From Aestuariivirga sp. (GTDB lineage: Bacteria; Pseudomonadota; Alphaproteobacteria; Rhizobiales; Aestuariivirgaceae), in the NCBI GenBank assembly GCA_030680855.1, contig JAUXUN010000070.1, positions 62,001 through 126,000 on the forward strand: 64,000 nt of DNA, given 5' to 3'. The notes under the pieces are model-generated. The model was not told the DNA's origin. It did not search any database and was given only the letters and a program-made list of their open reading frames with translations. Both the position numbers and the translations under genes were made by a program. Within the stretch, counting starts at the first letter, position 1; every line of letters begins with the position of its first letter. Of this stretch, positions 55,081 through 63,936 are shown piece after piece.

Positions 55081-56169
55081 CTACCTGAGCTTCAGGGTCG
55101 AAAGGCCGATGAGGGCCAGCACAAAAGCAATGATCCAGAAACGGATGACGATGGTCGGTTCCTTCCAACCTTTCTGCTCGAAGTGGTGGTGCAGCGGCGC
55201 CATGGCAAACACCCGCTTGCCTGTCATCTTGAAGGAAACCACCTGGACGATGACAGAAACTGTTTCCAGTACGAAGAGGCCACCGATAATCGCAAGCACA
55301 ATTTCATGCTTGACCGCAACAGCGATGGCGCCAAGTGCCCCGCCGAGCGCCAGCGAGCCGGTATCACCCATGAAGATCATGGCAGGCGGCGCATTGAACC
55401 AGAGGAATCCGAGCCCCGCCCCCACCAGGGCGCCGCAGATCACCGCGAGTTCGCCAGTGCCCTTCACATAATGCACCTGCAGATATTCAGCGAACACCGC
55501 GTTGCCCACCAGATACACGATCATCCCGTAGCTCGCCGCCGCGATCATAACCGGCACAATTGCCAGGCCATCAAGACCGTCGGTAATGTTCACCGCGTTG
55601 CCGGCGCCGACGATGACAATTACGCCCACGAGAATGAAGAAGCTGCCAAAAGGAATGAGCACGCTTTTGAAGAAAGGCACGGCAAGTGAACTCGACAGCG
55701 GCTTGTCGCCTATCCACATGAAGCAGGCAACCGCCACGCCCGCGATCAGGAATTCAACCAGCAGCCGAGCCTTGCCGGAAAATCCCTTGGTGGTCGAGCG
55801 CGTCACTTTCAGGAAATCATCATAGAAGCCGATGGCGCCAAAGCCGAGGGTGACAAAGATCACCGCCCAGACATAGAGATTGCTGAGATCGGCCCACAGG
55901 ATGGTGGACACGAAAGTGCCCGAGAGAATCATGAGGCCGCCCATGGTTGGCGTGCCCTGCTTCTCTACGATATGACGCTGCGGGCCGTCGCCGCGGATGG
56001 GCTGCCCGCGCCCCTGTTTAATCCTAAGTAGTGCAATGATCCGCGGCCCGAACACGAAAATGAAAAACAAGGCGGTTAGAATGGCCCCGCCGGTCCGCGT
56101 TGTGAGATAGCGGAACACGTTGAAGGCCGAAACATCATCCATGAGGCTGGTGAGAAGGTAATAAAGCAT
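55081..56169 (-). CDS. mraY: Phospho-N-acetylmuramoyl-pentapeptide transferase MraY
   Basis: Membrane enzyme that transfers phospho-MurNAc-pentapeptide to undecaprenyl phosphate, making lipid I. It has 362 residues and about ten hydrophobic segments. [15 protein letters not shown] (about 70-84), [19 protein letters not shown] (catalytic Asp pair, about 115-133), [13 protein letters not shown] and the C-terminal [19 protein letters not shown] motif are all present. Gaps to murF and murD are 3 and 6 bases. Confidence 0.97.
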   Translation of the reverse strand: MLYYLLTSLMDDVSAFNVFRYLTTRTGGAILTALFFIFVFGPRIIALLRIKQGRGQPIRGDGPQRHIVEKQGTPTMGGLMILSGTFVSTILWADLSNLYVWAVIFVTLGFGAIGFYDDFLKVTRSTTKGFSGKARLLVEFLIAGVAVACFMWIGDKPLSSSLAVPFFKSVLIPFGSFFILVGVIVIVGAGNAVNITDGLDGLAIVPVMIAAASYGMIVYLVGNAVFAEYLQVHYVKGTGELAVICGALVGAGLGFLWFNAPPAMIFMGDTGSLALGGALGAIAVAVKHEIVLAIIGGLFVLETVSVIVQVVSFKMTGKRVFAMAPLHHHFEQKGWKEPTIVIRFWIIAFVLALIGLSTLKLR

Positions 56170-56172
56170 CAG

Positions 56173-57600
56173 CTAGTGATCCCTGTGCAATGGTGCAAAG
56201 CGCTCTTTTATGGCGTCCACCAGCGGTCCCATGCGGCTGCCAAGCGAGCCCTTGATCATGACGACGTCTCCGGCACGAAGCCCTTCCAGTAAACTGTCCT
56301 TCAACTCCGCAGATGTTTTGGCTAGAACGCCCCGGCGATCTCGTGGGGTCTTTTCCCAGAGATGGGCCATCAACGGCCCAGCGGCATATAGGACATCAAC
56401 CTGTGCTTCGTCCAGTTGCAAGGCCAATTCCTCGTGCAGCGCCCTGCCATGCGGGCCGAGCTCCAGCATGTCACCCAATACAGCGATCCGCCGGCCCTCC
56501 CCGCGCGGCATTGACTGGCCGAGCAGGGCGATGGCAGCGCGCATGGACGGTGGCTGGGCATTGTAACTCTCGTCGATAAGCACAAAATCACCATTACCAA
56601 TGTGCAACCTATGGCGAGCCCCGCGGCCCTTGGCGGGTTCAGCCGTGGCCATCGATAGCGCGGCGCGAGCGAGATCTGCCCCCACTTGCTTAGCGGCCGC
56701 AAGCACGGCAAGCGAATTGGCCACCATATGGGCGCCGGGAACACCGAGCTTATAGGTCACCGGTTCTCCAAGAATGCTCGCGGTGACGCATGAGCAGGTT
56801 TCATGGAGCGCCACTCGTTCGGCTCGCGCCTCCGCCTGTGCATGTTCGCCGAAACCAATGATCTGCGCGGCGCCTGACTTCCGGGCCGCCGCCGCAAGCT
56901 TTTCGAAGTAGGGATTGTCGCGATTGATGATGGCGGTGCCGTCCGGTTCAAGGCCGAGAAAAATTTCGGCCTTCGCGTCGGCGATCTCGTCAAGCGATGC
57001 AAAATGTCCGGCATGACTTGCTGCAACGGTGGTGATGATCGCCACATGCGGTCGCACCATGCCGGTCAGTGGCGTAATTTCACCTGCATGGTTCATGCCG
57101 ATTTCAAACACGCCAAAGGCTGTATTGCGCGGCATGCGTGCCAGCGTCAGCGGCACCCCCCAGTGATTGTTGAATGACGCCACCGAGGAGTGCGTGAGCC
57201 CGGAAGCGGCCAGTGCCACCCGCAGCATTTCCTTGGTACTGGTTTTGCCCACACTGCCGGTGACGCCTACGATCCAAGCCTGGCAACGGGCCCGCGACGC
57301 ACGGCCGATTTTTTTCAGGCCCTCAAGCGGGTCATTCTCAACAACCAGCAGCGGCCCCGCCGTCTTCATCTCTTCCGTAACGCGCGAAACGACCGCCAGG
57401 CCAGCGCCTGCCGTGAGAGCCTTTGCCACAAACTCATGGGCGTCATGGGTCTCACCCTTGATCGCCACGAAAATGTCGCCGGGGGCAATCGTCCGCGTAT
57501 CGATGGAAACCCCATTTAGCGGCTTGCTGACGGAACCAATCAGTTTTCCGCCGCTTGCGGATACGAGTTCGTCCACTGTCCAAAGCGCGGGCTCAGCCAT
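56173..57600 (-). CDS. murF: UDP-MurNAc-tripeptide D-alanyl-D-alanine ligase MurF
   Basis: Adds the D-Ala-D-Ala dipeptide from Ddl; 475 residues. VTGSVGKTSTKEMLR is the P-loop (about 110-124); SFNNHWGVPLTLARM and FEIGMNHAGEI follow; LIDESYNAQPPSMRAAI and GDMLELGPHGRALHEELA are C-terminal motifs. ATG 57600 has GGGGAGG upstream and overlaps the murE stop by 8 bases; longer upstream readings are antisense-free but lie within murE and are rejected. Confidence 0.95.
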   Translation of the reverse strand: MAEPALWTVDELVSASGGKLIGSVSKPLNGVSIDTRTIAPGDIFVAIKGETHDAHEFVAKALTAGAGLAVVSRVTEEMKTAGPLLVVENDPLEGLKKIGRASRARCQAWIVGVTGSVGKTSTKEMLRVALAASGLTHSSVASFNNHWGVPLTLARMPRNTAFGVFEIGMNHAGEITPLTGMVRPHVAIITTVAASHAGHFASLDEIADAKAEIFLGLEPDGTAIINRDNPYFEKLAAAARKSGAAQIIGFGEHAQAEARAERVALHETCSCVTASILGEPVTYKLGVPGAHMVANSLAVLAAAKQVGADLARAALSMATAEPAKGRGARHRLHIGNGDFVLIDESYNAQPPSMRAAIALLGQSMPRGEGRRIAVLGDMLELGPHGRALHEELALQLDEAQVDVLYAAGPLMAHLWEKTPRDRRGVLAKTSAELKDSLLEGLRAGDVVMIKGSLGSRMGPLVDAIKERFAPLHRDH

Positions 57601-59053
57601 GATAGGCCTCCCCTTCAATGGCGGCGCGCACCGCCTCATGGTCGCTGAAGGGAATGACCTTGGTTCCAATAGTCTGGCCTTCTTCATGGCCCTTGCCAGC
57701 AACCAGCAGAACGTCTCCTGCCGACAAGCCATCAACACCGGTGCGAATGGCTTTGGCCCGGTCGCCGATCTCCTGGGCCCCCGGACAGGCGGCAAGAATT
57801 TCGGCGCGGATAATCTTCGGGTCTTCACTGCGCGGATTATCATCGGTGACGACAATCCTGTCCGCATGTTTCATGGCGATGGCTCCCATCTGTGGCCGCT
57901 TGCCCTTGTCGCGGTCGCCCCCGCAGCCAAAAACCACAACGAGCTTTCCATCCGTATAAGGACGAAGCGACGTCATGGCATTCTCAAGCGCGTCGGGTGT
58001 GTGGGCGTAGTCCACAAAGATCGAGGCCCCGCTCTTGCCCTTGCCCACAAGTTCCAAACGGCCTTTTGCGCCCTGCAAGGACTCCAGCGCATGCATGACA
58101 AGCGTTTCCTCGCCGCCCGTAGCAAGTACAAGCCCTGCCGCCACCAGTGCATTTGATGTTTGGAAGCCACCAACCAGCGGCAGATACACCGAGTGACTTT
58201 TTTGCACGCCTTGCAATTTTAACTGCTGGCCGAGCCCATCCCGTTGCGTGCTGAGCAATTTAAGTTCTAAGCCAAGTGTGCCGACCGAAAAAATCTTCAG
58301 GCCACGGGCCATGCAACGCGCCGTAACTTCAGAGCTGAATGGTGTGTCGGCATTGATGACTGCTGGTGCACCGGCGGGCAGCAGCTCTTCAAACAGCCGC
58401 ATCTTTGCGTCAAAATAGTCTTCCAGCGTGGCGTGGTAATCCAGATGATCGCGCGTCAGGTTGGTAAATCCCGCCGCCGAAAAGCGGATGCCGTCCAGCC
58501 GGTATTGCGCCAGGCCATGGCTTGAGGCCTCAAGCGCCAGATGCCCCACATGGTCTTCAGCCAGCGTTGCAAGCAGGCGCTGCAGCTGCACCGGATCAGG
58601 TGTCGTATGGGCCAGATACTCCGTACCCGAGGGCCCGACCACCCCAAGGGTGCCGAGGCTCGCCGCGCGAAACCCCATGAAGAGCCAGATCTGGCGCACG
58701 AATGCGGCAACCGAGGTTTTCCCATTTGTTCCCGTCACTGCCACCGTGAGGTCAGGCTGCTTGCCAAAAAACCGCGCTGCCATCCGGGCAAAAAGCTGGC
58801 GCGGATTGGGTGTCTCGATCACCAGTCCGGCGCCGCTGTAAGACCCCTCATTGGCGACGACAACGCTAGCCCCGCGCGCGAAGGCCTGGCCAATGTATTT
58901 TGCCCCATCAACTTTCGTTCCCGGCAGCGCCGCAAAGGCAAACCCCGGCTCAACTTCGCGGCTGTCCGCCGTCAGTCCGGCAACCAGCAGTGAGCCCGCC
59001 GCTTCCGGTAAAGCCGCGTCAGTTCCCACCAGTTTTGCCAGCATGGCACTCAT
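57593..59053 (-). CDS. murE: UDP-MurNAc-dipeptide 2,6-diaminopimelate ligase MurE
   Basis: Adds meso-diaminopimelate to UDP-MurNAc-L-Ala-D-Glu; 486 residues. TGTNGKTS is at 107-114, LEASSHGLAQYRLDGI and NLTRDHLDYHATLEDYF lie in the central domain, and VTDDNPRSEDP carries DNPR, the motif that selects meso-DAP over lysine. So the cell wall is of the usual Gram-negative A1-gamma type. It lies 6 bases downstream of ftsI. Confidence 0.97.
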   Translation of the reverse strand: MSAMLAKLVGTDAALPEAAGSLLVAGLTADSREVEPGFAFAALPGTKVDGAKYIGQAFARGASVVVANEGSYSGAGLVIETPNPRQLFARMAARFFGKQPDLTVAVTGTNGKTSVAAFVRQIWLFMGFRAASLGTLGVVGPSGTEYLAHTTPDPVQLQRLLATLAEDHVGHLALEASSHGLAQYRLDGIRFSAAGFTNLTRDHLDYHATLEDYFDAKMRLFEELLPAGAPAVINADTPFSSEVTARCMARGLKIFSVGTLGLELKLLSTQRDGLGQQLKLQGVQKSHSVYLPLVGGFQTSNALVAAGLVLATGGEETLVMHALESLQGAKGRLELVGKGKSGASIFVDYAHTPDALENAMTSLRPYTDGKLVVVFGCGGDRDKGKRPQMGAIAMKHADRIVVTDDNPRSEDPKIIRAEILAACPGAQEIGDRAKAIRTGVDGLSAGDVLLVAGKGHEEGQTIGTKVIPFSDHEAVRAAIEGEAYHG

Positions 59054-59059
59054 TTCCGC

Positions 59060-60769
59060 TTAACCGTCCTTCTTTGCGGTTTTGGCAAGCTTGGCCAGCT
59101 TCTCGATGTCTTCCGGCGTAAACACCGGCCGGACGCCCAGAAGCGGCGCGATCCGCTCGATGATCTTGCCAGCCGTCGGCACCGCATTCCAGCCCGCCGT
59201 GGCAAAACCATAGGTTTCCGGCGTGGCCTTCGGCTCGTCCAGCATCACGATGATTGCATATTTGGGGTTATCCATGGGGAAGGCCCCAATGAAGGAATTA
59301 AGCAATTTATCAGGTACGTAGCGTCCACCAAAGACCTTCTCGGCTGTTCCGGTCTTGCCGCCTACCCGGTAGCCGATGACATCGGCTTTGGAGGCCGTTC
59401 CCTTGCTCACATTGAGCCGGAAAAGATAGCGCATTTTCTCGCTGGTTTCCGGCTTCACAATGCGCTTGGCCAGCACCTCCGCCTCCGCCACATCGCGCTT
59501 CAGAAACGTGGGCGCTGTCATCACGCCATTGTTAAGTATTCCACCAATCACCGAAATCCCTTGCAAGGGCTGTACGGCAAAACCATGGCCAAAAGCGGCG
59601 GTGGCGGTGGCCAGTTTGCTCCAGCGCTTGGGATACAGCGGCTTGGCGCTTTCCGGCACTTCCGTGGTCAGCCGGTCAAAAAAACCGACCCGGCGGAGGA
59701 ATTCCTGGTGCCCCTCTAGCCCCACATCAAGCGCCATTTTGGCCGTCCCTATATTGGAAGAATAGGTAAATATCTCAGGAACCGTCAGCACTTTTCGCTT
59801 GGCTTTATAGTCCTCGATTTTTGCATTCCCAATTACCAGGGGAAAGCGCGCGTCATATGAACCGTTCAGGTCAGTCACGCCATAGTCAAAGGCCATGGCG
59901 AACGTCACGGCCTTGATGACCGAGCCAAGCTCGAACACCCCGCTCGTCATCATGTTGGCCTGTTGCTTGCTGAATTTTTTGTCTTCCTGGTTGGGATTGA
60001 AATCAGGCAGCGAGACAAGGGCCATTATTTCTCCCGTGGTGATGTCGATAACGATGCCGCCCGCGGCGATCGCCTTGAACCTTGCGACAGCCTTTTCCAG
60101 TTCATCGGTCAGCGCGTGCTGTACCCGCGTGTCGGCGGAAATCTGCGCCGGGCTTGCCGTCTCGCCGGAGCCTTCGGCAAGTGACGCGGTGTAAAGCGCT
60201 CCCTGGTCATCGAGGAATTTTTCAATGCCGGCAATGCCCTTGCTGTCGCGATCGACATAACCCACCGTATGGGCTGCAAGCCGCGCGAGCGGATAAACCC
60301 GGCGGCGCTCGTTCACAAAGCCAACGCCGGGAATGCCAAGATTGTAGACGGCGTCGCGCTCTTCCGGCGCCACCTGCCGCTTCAGCCAGACAAAGGCCCG
60401 CCTCGGCTGAGTGAGCTTGGCGCGCAAAGTTTTCGCATCGAGATCAGGAACCGTTGCCGTCAGGCTTTCAACCGCTTCTTCGACATCAATGATTTTTCGC
60501 GGGTCCGCGTATAGCGAGGCAACCGCAATGTCGGTGGCCATCACCGTGCCGTTGCGGTCGACGATATCGGGCCGTGGCATGCGCGGCTGATGTTCCGCCA
60601 GCACATCGTCTTCAACGCCCATGCCCTTGTAGATGGTGAGGTTTGCCAGTTGCAGCGCTATGGCGAGGAAGGCAATTGAAAAACCGATGGCCACAAGGCG
60701 AATGCGGTTTTGGCCCGCCAGTTTCGCCGGACCGTCAAATCTGTCATCGGGCTCGTGTGTCATGGTCAT
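59060..60769 (-). CDS. ftsI: Septal transpeptidase FtsI (PBP3)
   Basis: Class B penicillin-binding protein that crosslinks septal peptidoglycan; 569 residues. A single N-terminal helix (about 24-46), a pedestal domain, and the transpeptidase domain with SVIK at 283-286, SSN at 337-339 and KTG at 472-474. The residue after the catalytic serine is Val, where STxK is more common in FtsI. ATG 60769 overlaps the ftsL stop (ATGA). The motif IVDRNGTVMATDIAVASLYADP (about 69-90) is the usual start of the pedestal. Confidence 0.96.
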   Translation of the reverse strand: MTMTHEPDDRFDGPAKLAGQNRIRLVAIGFSIAFLAIALQLANLTIYKGMGVEDDVLAEHQPRMPRPDIVDRNGTVMATDIAVASLYADPRKIIDVEEAVESLTATVPDLDAKTLRAKLTQPRRAFVWLKRQVAPEERDAVYNLGIPGVGFVNERRRVYPLARLAAHTVGYVDRDSKGIAGIEKFLDDQGALYTASLAEGSGETASPAQISADTRVQHALTDELEKAVARFKAIAAGGIVIDITTGEIMALVSLPDFNPNQEDKKFSKQQANMMTSGVFELGSVIKAVTFAMAFDYGVTDLNGSYDARFPLVIGNAKIEDYKAKRKVLTVPEIFTYSSNIGTAKMALDVGLEGHQEFLRRVGFFDRLTTEVPESAKPLYPKRWSKLATATAAFGHGFAVQPLQGISVIGGILNNGVMTAPTFLKRDVAEAEVLAKRIVKPETSEKMRYLFRLNVSKGTASKADVIGYRVGGKTGTAEKVFGGRYVPDKLLNSFIGAFPMDNPKYAIIVMLDEPKATPETYGFATAGWNAVPTAGKIIERIAPLLGVRPVFTPEDIEKLAKLAKTAKKDG

Positions 60770-61116
60770 TGCATTTCTTTGAGTATGTCGCCAATCACGT
60801 CCTTGCCTTTTTCCTCCAGCATGATGATCGGTTCGGCTGGAACCCTTTGGGCAAGCTCTTCTTCGCTCACGAATTGCGAAGCCGTTACCGTTTGCAGTTT
60901 CAGGTTTTCCTGCGCCAGCTTCTGCAGGCGGTCGGGCCGCGAAAGGCTGCTCCATTCGGCGCCCAGAACTTTTATGGATTCGCGCTCATCTGAAATGCCG
61001 CTTTTGAGCTTTGCAATCTGCCGTTCGTAGCCGCGCGTTGAATGTTCAAGCGAATAGAGGAAGAAGGCCGAGACAAGGACGGCGAGCATCAGGCAGGCAT
61101 TGAAGAATTTATGCAT
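60766..61116 (-). CDS. ftsL: Cell division protein FtsL
   Basis: A small bitopic divisome protein, about 116 residues: MHKFFNACLMLAVLVSAFFLYSLEH gives the membrane helix (about 4-23), followed by a periplasmic coiled coil (STRGYERQIAKLKSGISDERESI, about 26-60) with LGAEWSSLSRPDRLQKLAQ, as in alpha FtsL. Sequence conservation is low in this family; the call rests on these features and its place between rsmH and ftsI. Start 61116 overlaps the rsmH stop by 8 bases. Confidence 0.88.
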   Translation of the reverse strand: MHKFFNACLMLAVLVSAFFLYSLEHSTRGYERQIAKLKSGISDERESIKVLGAEWSSLSRPDRLQKLAQENLKLQTVTASQFVSEEELAQRVPAEPIIMLEEKGKDVIGDILKEMQ

Positions 61117-62131
61117 GGTGGCGGCTCCGTTCAATCCTGGGAATTCCGAGCTCACCACGCGAGTCCGGCCACGCCGGTGCAGCGGTGCGCGAGGCGGCCC
61201 GGAGCTTGGCGCTGCGGGCCCGCGGATTTCCGTCTGCTTCCTGCTGTGACGGATCAAGATGACCCTTGAACAACAGTTCGAAACTGGGCTCCGCCTGCGC
61301 GATGGTCCCCGGCATATGGCGCGAAACCTCCGGCGTCTTGCCGCTGCGCATGGCGAGAAAGCGCTTCACGATGCGGTCCTCGAGCGAATGAAAGCTCACC
61401 ACCACGAGCCGCCCGCCGGCGTCCAAAATCTTTTCCGCCTCGTGCAGGGCGTCAACCAGTTCTTCCAGTTCCGCATTCACGTAAATGCGCAGTGCCTGGA
61501 AGGTCCGCGTCGCCGGATGGGTCCGGTCCTTCGCCCGCTGCGGCCCTGTTGCTTTCTCAACCGCCTTGACGAGATCAATCGTGGTAACCAGCGGTGATTC
61601 AAGCCGCTGCGCCACAATGGCCTTGGCGATGGCGCGCGAGCGTGGCTCTTCGCCAAACAGGAAAATCAATTTCGCCAGCATCTCGATAGAGTAGGTATTG
61701 ACCACATCTGCCGCACTCTGCCCGGCCTGCGACATGCGCATGTCAAGCGGGCCTTCGCGCATGAAGGAGAAGCCGCGTGCCGCCTCGTCAAGCTGCATGG
61801 AGGATACCCCTACATCCAGCACCACGCCCTGAACCTTCCCAAGCCCAAGGCCGGCAAGATGCTCGCTCATCATGCCAAACCTGCCTTCAACCAATGTGAG
61901 CCTTCCAACAAATTTGGCGGCAAGCCCCTGCCCGCCGGCAATCGCTGCGGGGTCCCGGTCCAAAGCCACAACCCGGCAATCGGCTGCTTCCAGAATGGCC
62001 CGCGTATAGCCCCCCGCCCCAAAGGTTCCGTCGACATAGATGGCGCCGGATTTTGGCCCAAGCGCCCGCACCACCTCGTCAAGCATGACGGGCACATGGC
62101 GCGGCTGGGTTTGGCTTGTTTCAGGGGTCAT
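61109..62131 (-). CDS. rsmH: 16S rRNA (cytosine-1402-N4)-methyltransferase RsmH
   Basis: Also known as MraW. Methylates N4 of C1402 in the decoding centre; 340 residues. HVPVMLDEVVRAL (about 12-24), YVDGTFGAGGYTRAIL (SAM loop, about 32-47), VLDVGVSSMQLDEAARGFSF and the C-terminal VVSFHSLEDRIVKRFL are signatures. It is the first protein gene of the cluster; mraZ, usually just before it, is absent, and rnpB lies 104 bases upstream on the same strand. Confidence 0.96.
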   Translation of the reverse strand: MTPETSQTQPRHVPVMLDEVVRALGPKSGAIYVDGTFGAGGYTRAILEAADCRVVALDRDPAAIAGGQGLAAKFVGRLTLVEGRFGMMSEHLAGLGLGKVQGVVLDVGVSSMQLDEAARGFSFMREGPLDMRMSQAGQSAADVVNTYSIEMLAKLIFLFGEEPRSRAIAKAIVAQRLESPLVTTIDLVKAVEKATGPQRAKDRTHPATRTFQALRIYVNAELEELVDALHEAEKILDAGGRLVVVSFHSLEDRIVKRFLAMRSGKTPEVSRHMPGTIAQAEPSFELLFKGHLDPSQQEADGNPRARSAKLRAASRTAAPAWPDSRGELGIPRIERSRHHA

Positions 62132-62169
62132 TTTGAGCGGAATATCACAATGAACAAGTCGTTAACGTC

Positions 62170-62184
62170 TGCCCGACATTGCCC
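62170..62184 (-). promoter_or_regulatory. GGGCA-N5-GGGCA direct repeat upstream of rsmH
   Basis: On the minus strand GGGCA, five bases, GGGCA, with 10-base periodicity, 39-53 bases before the rsmH start. MraZ operators are TGGG-type direct repeats with the same 10-base period, so this may be a decayed or divergent MraZ box. Only two degenerate copies; low confidence. Confidence 0.2.
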
Positions 62185-62235
62185 CCGGGAACATTAACAA
62201 ATAGTTTCAAATTAGCGTCATCCCGCAACAGAAAT

Positions 62236-62619
62236 GTCAGTCGGCCTGTAAGCCGGGTTCTGTCCCGGCGGTTTCCCGCCATGGATGACCATTCATCTGG
62301 AACCTCCGTTGCCGGAGGCTTCGCGCGACCTACCCGGGCAGTGGGCCGAAAAGACCCTGGGCCGAAGCCCGTACCACCCCTATTCGGTCTTGCTCCCGGT
62401 GGGGTTTGCCGTGCCGCAACCGTTGCCGGCCACGCGGTGCGCTCTTACCGCACCGTTTCACCCTTGCTGCGGATAGTCCGCGAGCGGTTTAATTTCTGTG
62501 GCACTTTCCCTGGGGTCGCCCCCGCCGGGTGTTACCCGGCACCGTTTTTCCGTGGAGCCCGGACTTTCCTCCCCCGCACCCTTTCGGGCCTAGCGGGAGC
62601 AGTCATCCAGCCGACTGAC
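62236..62619 (-). ncRNA. rnpB: RNase P RNA, bacterial type A
   Basis: Catalytic RNA that matures tRNA 5' ends. Ends pair as a perfect P1 helix (GTCAGTCGGC at the 5' end, GCCGACTGAC at the 3' end). Conserved core segments on the minus strand are GGAGGAAAGTCCGGGCTCC, AGGGTGAAACGGTGCGGTAA and AGAACCCGGCTTACAGGCC. About 384 bases, within the normal range. A promoter with TTGACC and TAGGTC ends 6 bases before the 5' end. It lies directly upstream of the dcw cluster on the same strand. No clear T-rich terminator was seen in the 104 bases before rsmH. Confidence 0.96.
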
Positions 62620-62625
62620 GCCCCT

Positions 62626-62654
62626 GACCTATTCCGCCCCGCCTCCAAGGTCAA
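62626..62654 (-). promoter_or_regulatory. Promoter of rnpB
   Basis: Minus strand TTGACC (62654-62649), exactly 17 bases, TAGGTC (62631-62626). The RNA 5' end lies 6 bases further on, as expected for a sigma-70-type promoter. The -35 is the same TTGACC seen before the ABC exporter. Confidence 0.65.
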
Positions 62655-62728
62655 CAGAAACCGCCTGTCCACAAATTCCTTGGCCGGGGCGATATCATGG
62701 CGGCAAAAATCGCGCTAAGAGGAAGGCA

Positions 62729-63190
62729 ATGCGCGCGCGCCTGTCCATAACGCTTGCCACCCTTGTGCTCGGATCATCCCCGATTTTGGCCCAGGAGCGC
62801 ATCTGGACTCTCGACCAGACCGATGCCGAGATCTTCCTGGTTTTCGGTGTGCCCGAAACCGACGATGTGGGGGTGAGTTTCTGGTGCACCCAGCAATCGG
62901 GAATCGTGAGATTGTATTTCCCCGAGTCTGATCCCACGCTGAAACCTGGCGTGGCGGTAAATTTCAAGCTGGAGGTCGCCGCCAAAACCTACTCCCTCAA
63001 TGGCAAGACCGCCTTTAATGAGGAATCGACCGGAACTAGCCTCGAAGCCGAGATCGAAACAACTGACCCGATATTTTCTGCCCTGCAATCGGCCAATCAT
63101 TTTGCCGTGAAGGCCGGTTCAACCAATCATGTGTTCCCTTTGGGCGAAGCGGATTTTCCCACCTTCCTCGCCGTCTGTGGAAAACCCTAA
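62729..63190 (+). CDS. Secreted protein of unknown function
   Basis: A 153-residue protein with a clear signal peptide (MRARLSITLATLVLGSSPILAQ, residues 1-22, cleavage at LAQ). The mature part is beta-rich: RIWTLDQTDAEIFLVFGVPETDDVG, then CTQQSGIVRLYFPES and a second half with FAVKAGSTNHVFPLGEADF. Two cysteines (about 53 and 150) could form a disulfide. No family recognised. It is convergent with the amidase (4-base overlap) and starts about 75 bases after the rnpB promoter, in divergent orientation. Confidence 0.75.
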   Translation: MRARLSITLATLVLGSSPILAQERIWTLDQTDAEIFLVFGVPETDDVGVSFWCTQQSGIVRLYFPESDPTLKPGVAVNFKLEVAAKTYSLNGKTAFNEESTGTSLEAEIETTDPIFSALQSANHFAVKAGSTNHVFPLGEADFPTFLAVCGKP

Positions 63191-63936
63191 AGCTGTTCCA
63201 ATCCTTGGAGCAGGCGGTGCAGGGTGATGACGGTAGAGGAATCCGCAATCCCATCTACCCGTGAAGGCCGGAAGTGGCGCTGGAAGGCCCGCACCGTTAT
63301 TTGCGTGAGATCATCATAAAGTCCGTTGACCTCCACCCCGTAGCCATAAAGCTGCAGCATGCCCTGCAGCGCTTCAACCGTCTGGCCCTGGTCACCCAAC
63401 TGCAGGAACGTTCCGCCCTCAATGGGTTCGGGCCTCACCCAATGGCCAACGCCTTGCGCATGCAGGCGCGCCCAGTCGAATTTTTCGCCTGGATCAATCT
63501 TCCGCTCGGGCGCGATATCCGAATGCGCCAACACCCGCGTGGGATGAATGGCGTGGCGCACCACGATATCCTTGCAGAGTGCAATGACCGCCAGCATCTG
63601 GGCTTCCGGAAAATCCGGATATCCCTCCGCATGACCAGGGTTTTGAATCTCGATGCCGATGGAACAGGAGTTGAGGTCCTGCTGGCCCTTCCAGGAAGAA
63701 ACCCCCGCATGCCAGGCCCGCATGTCTTCATCCACCATCTGGATGACCGCCCCATTTTCCTCAACCAGATAATGGCATGAGACTTTCGAAACGGGATCGC
63801 AGAGCCAGCGGCAGGCCTTCTTGGCATCAGGCATGCCTGTGTAGTGCAGGACAAGCATGTCCGGCGTAATGCCATCCCGCCGTGGCTCAATATTTGGCGA
63901 CGTCAGGAAAGCCGAAGCAAGCACGGAGCGCGTCAC
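63187..63936 (-). CDS. N-acetylmuramoyl-L-alanine amidase with PG-binding domain
   Basis: An AmpD/AmiD-type zinc amidase of 249 residues. VLHYTGMPDAKKA contains the first zinc histidine (His31); AHSDIAPERKIDPGEKFDW carries the later His and Asp. A peptidoglycan-binding_1 domain occupies the C-terminal part (about 185-245, DQGQTVEALQGMLQLYGYGVEVNGLYDD). No signal peptide is visible, which favours a cytosolic role in cell-wall recycling, but export by another route cannot be excluded. GTG start 63936 overlaps the upstream gene's stop (GTGA). Confidence 0.9.
   Translation of the reverse strand: MTRSVLASAFLTSPNIEPRRDGITPDMLVLHYTGMPDAKKACRWLCDPVSKVSCHYLVEENGAVIQMVDEDMRAWHAGVSSWKGQQDLNSCSIGIEIQNPGHAEGYPDFPEAQMLAVIALCKDIVVRHAIHPTRVLAHSDIAPERKIDPGEKFDWARLHAQGVGHWVRPEPIEGGTFLQLGDQGQTVEALQGMLQLYGYGVEVNGLYDDLTQITVRAFQRHFRPSRVDGIADSSTVITLHRLLQGLEQL

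Noticed and set aside
62179-62718. Long frames on the plus strand across rnpB
   Set aside because: They cross the RNase P RNA core, including P1, and show no start signals.
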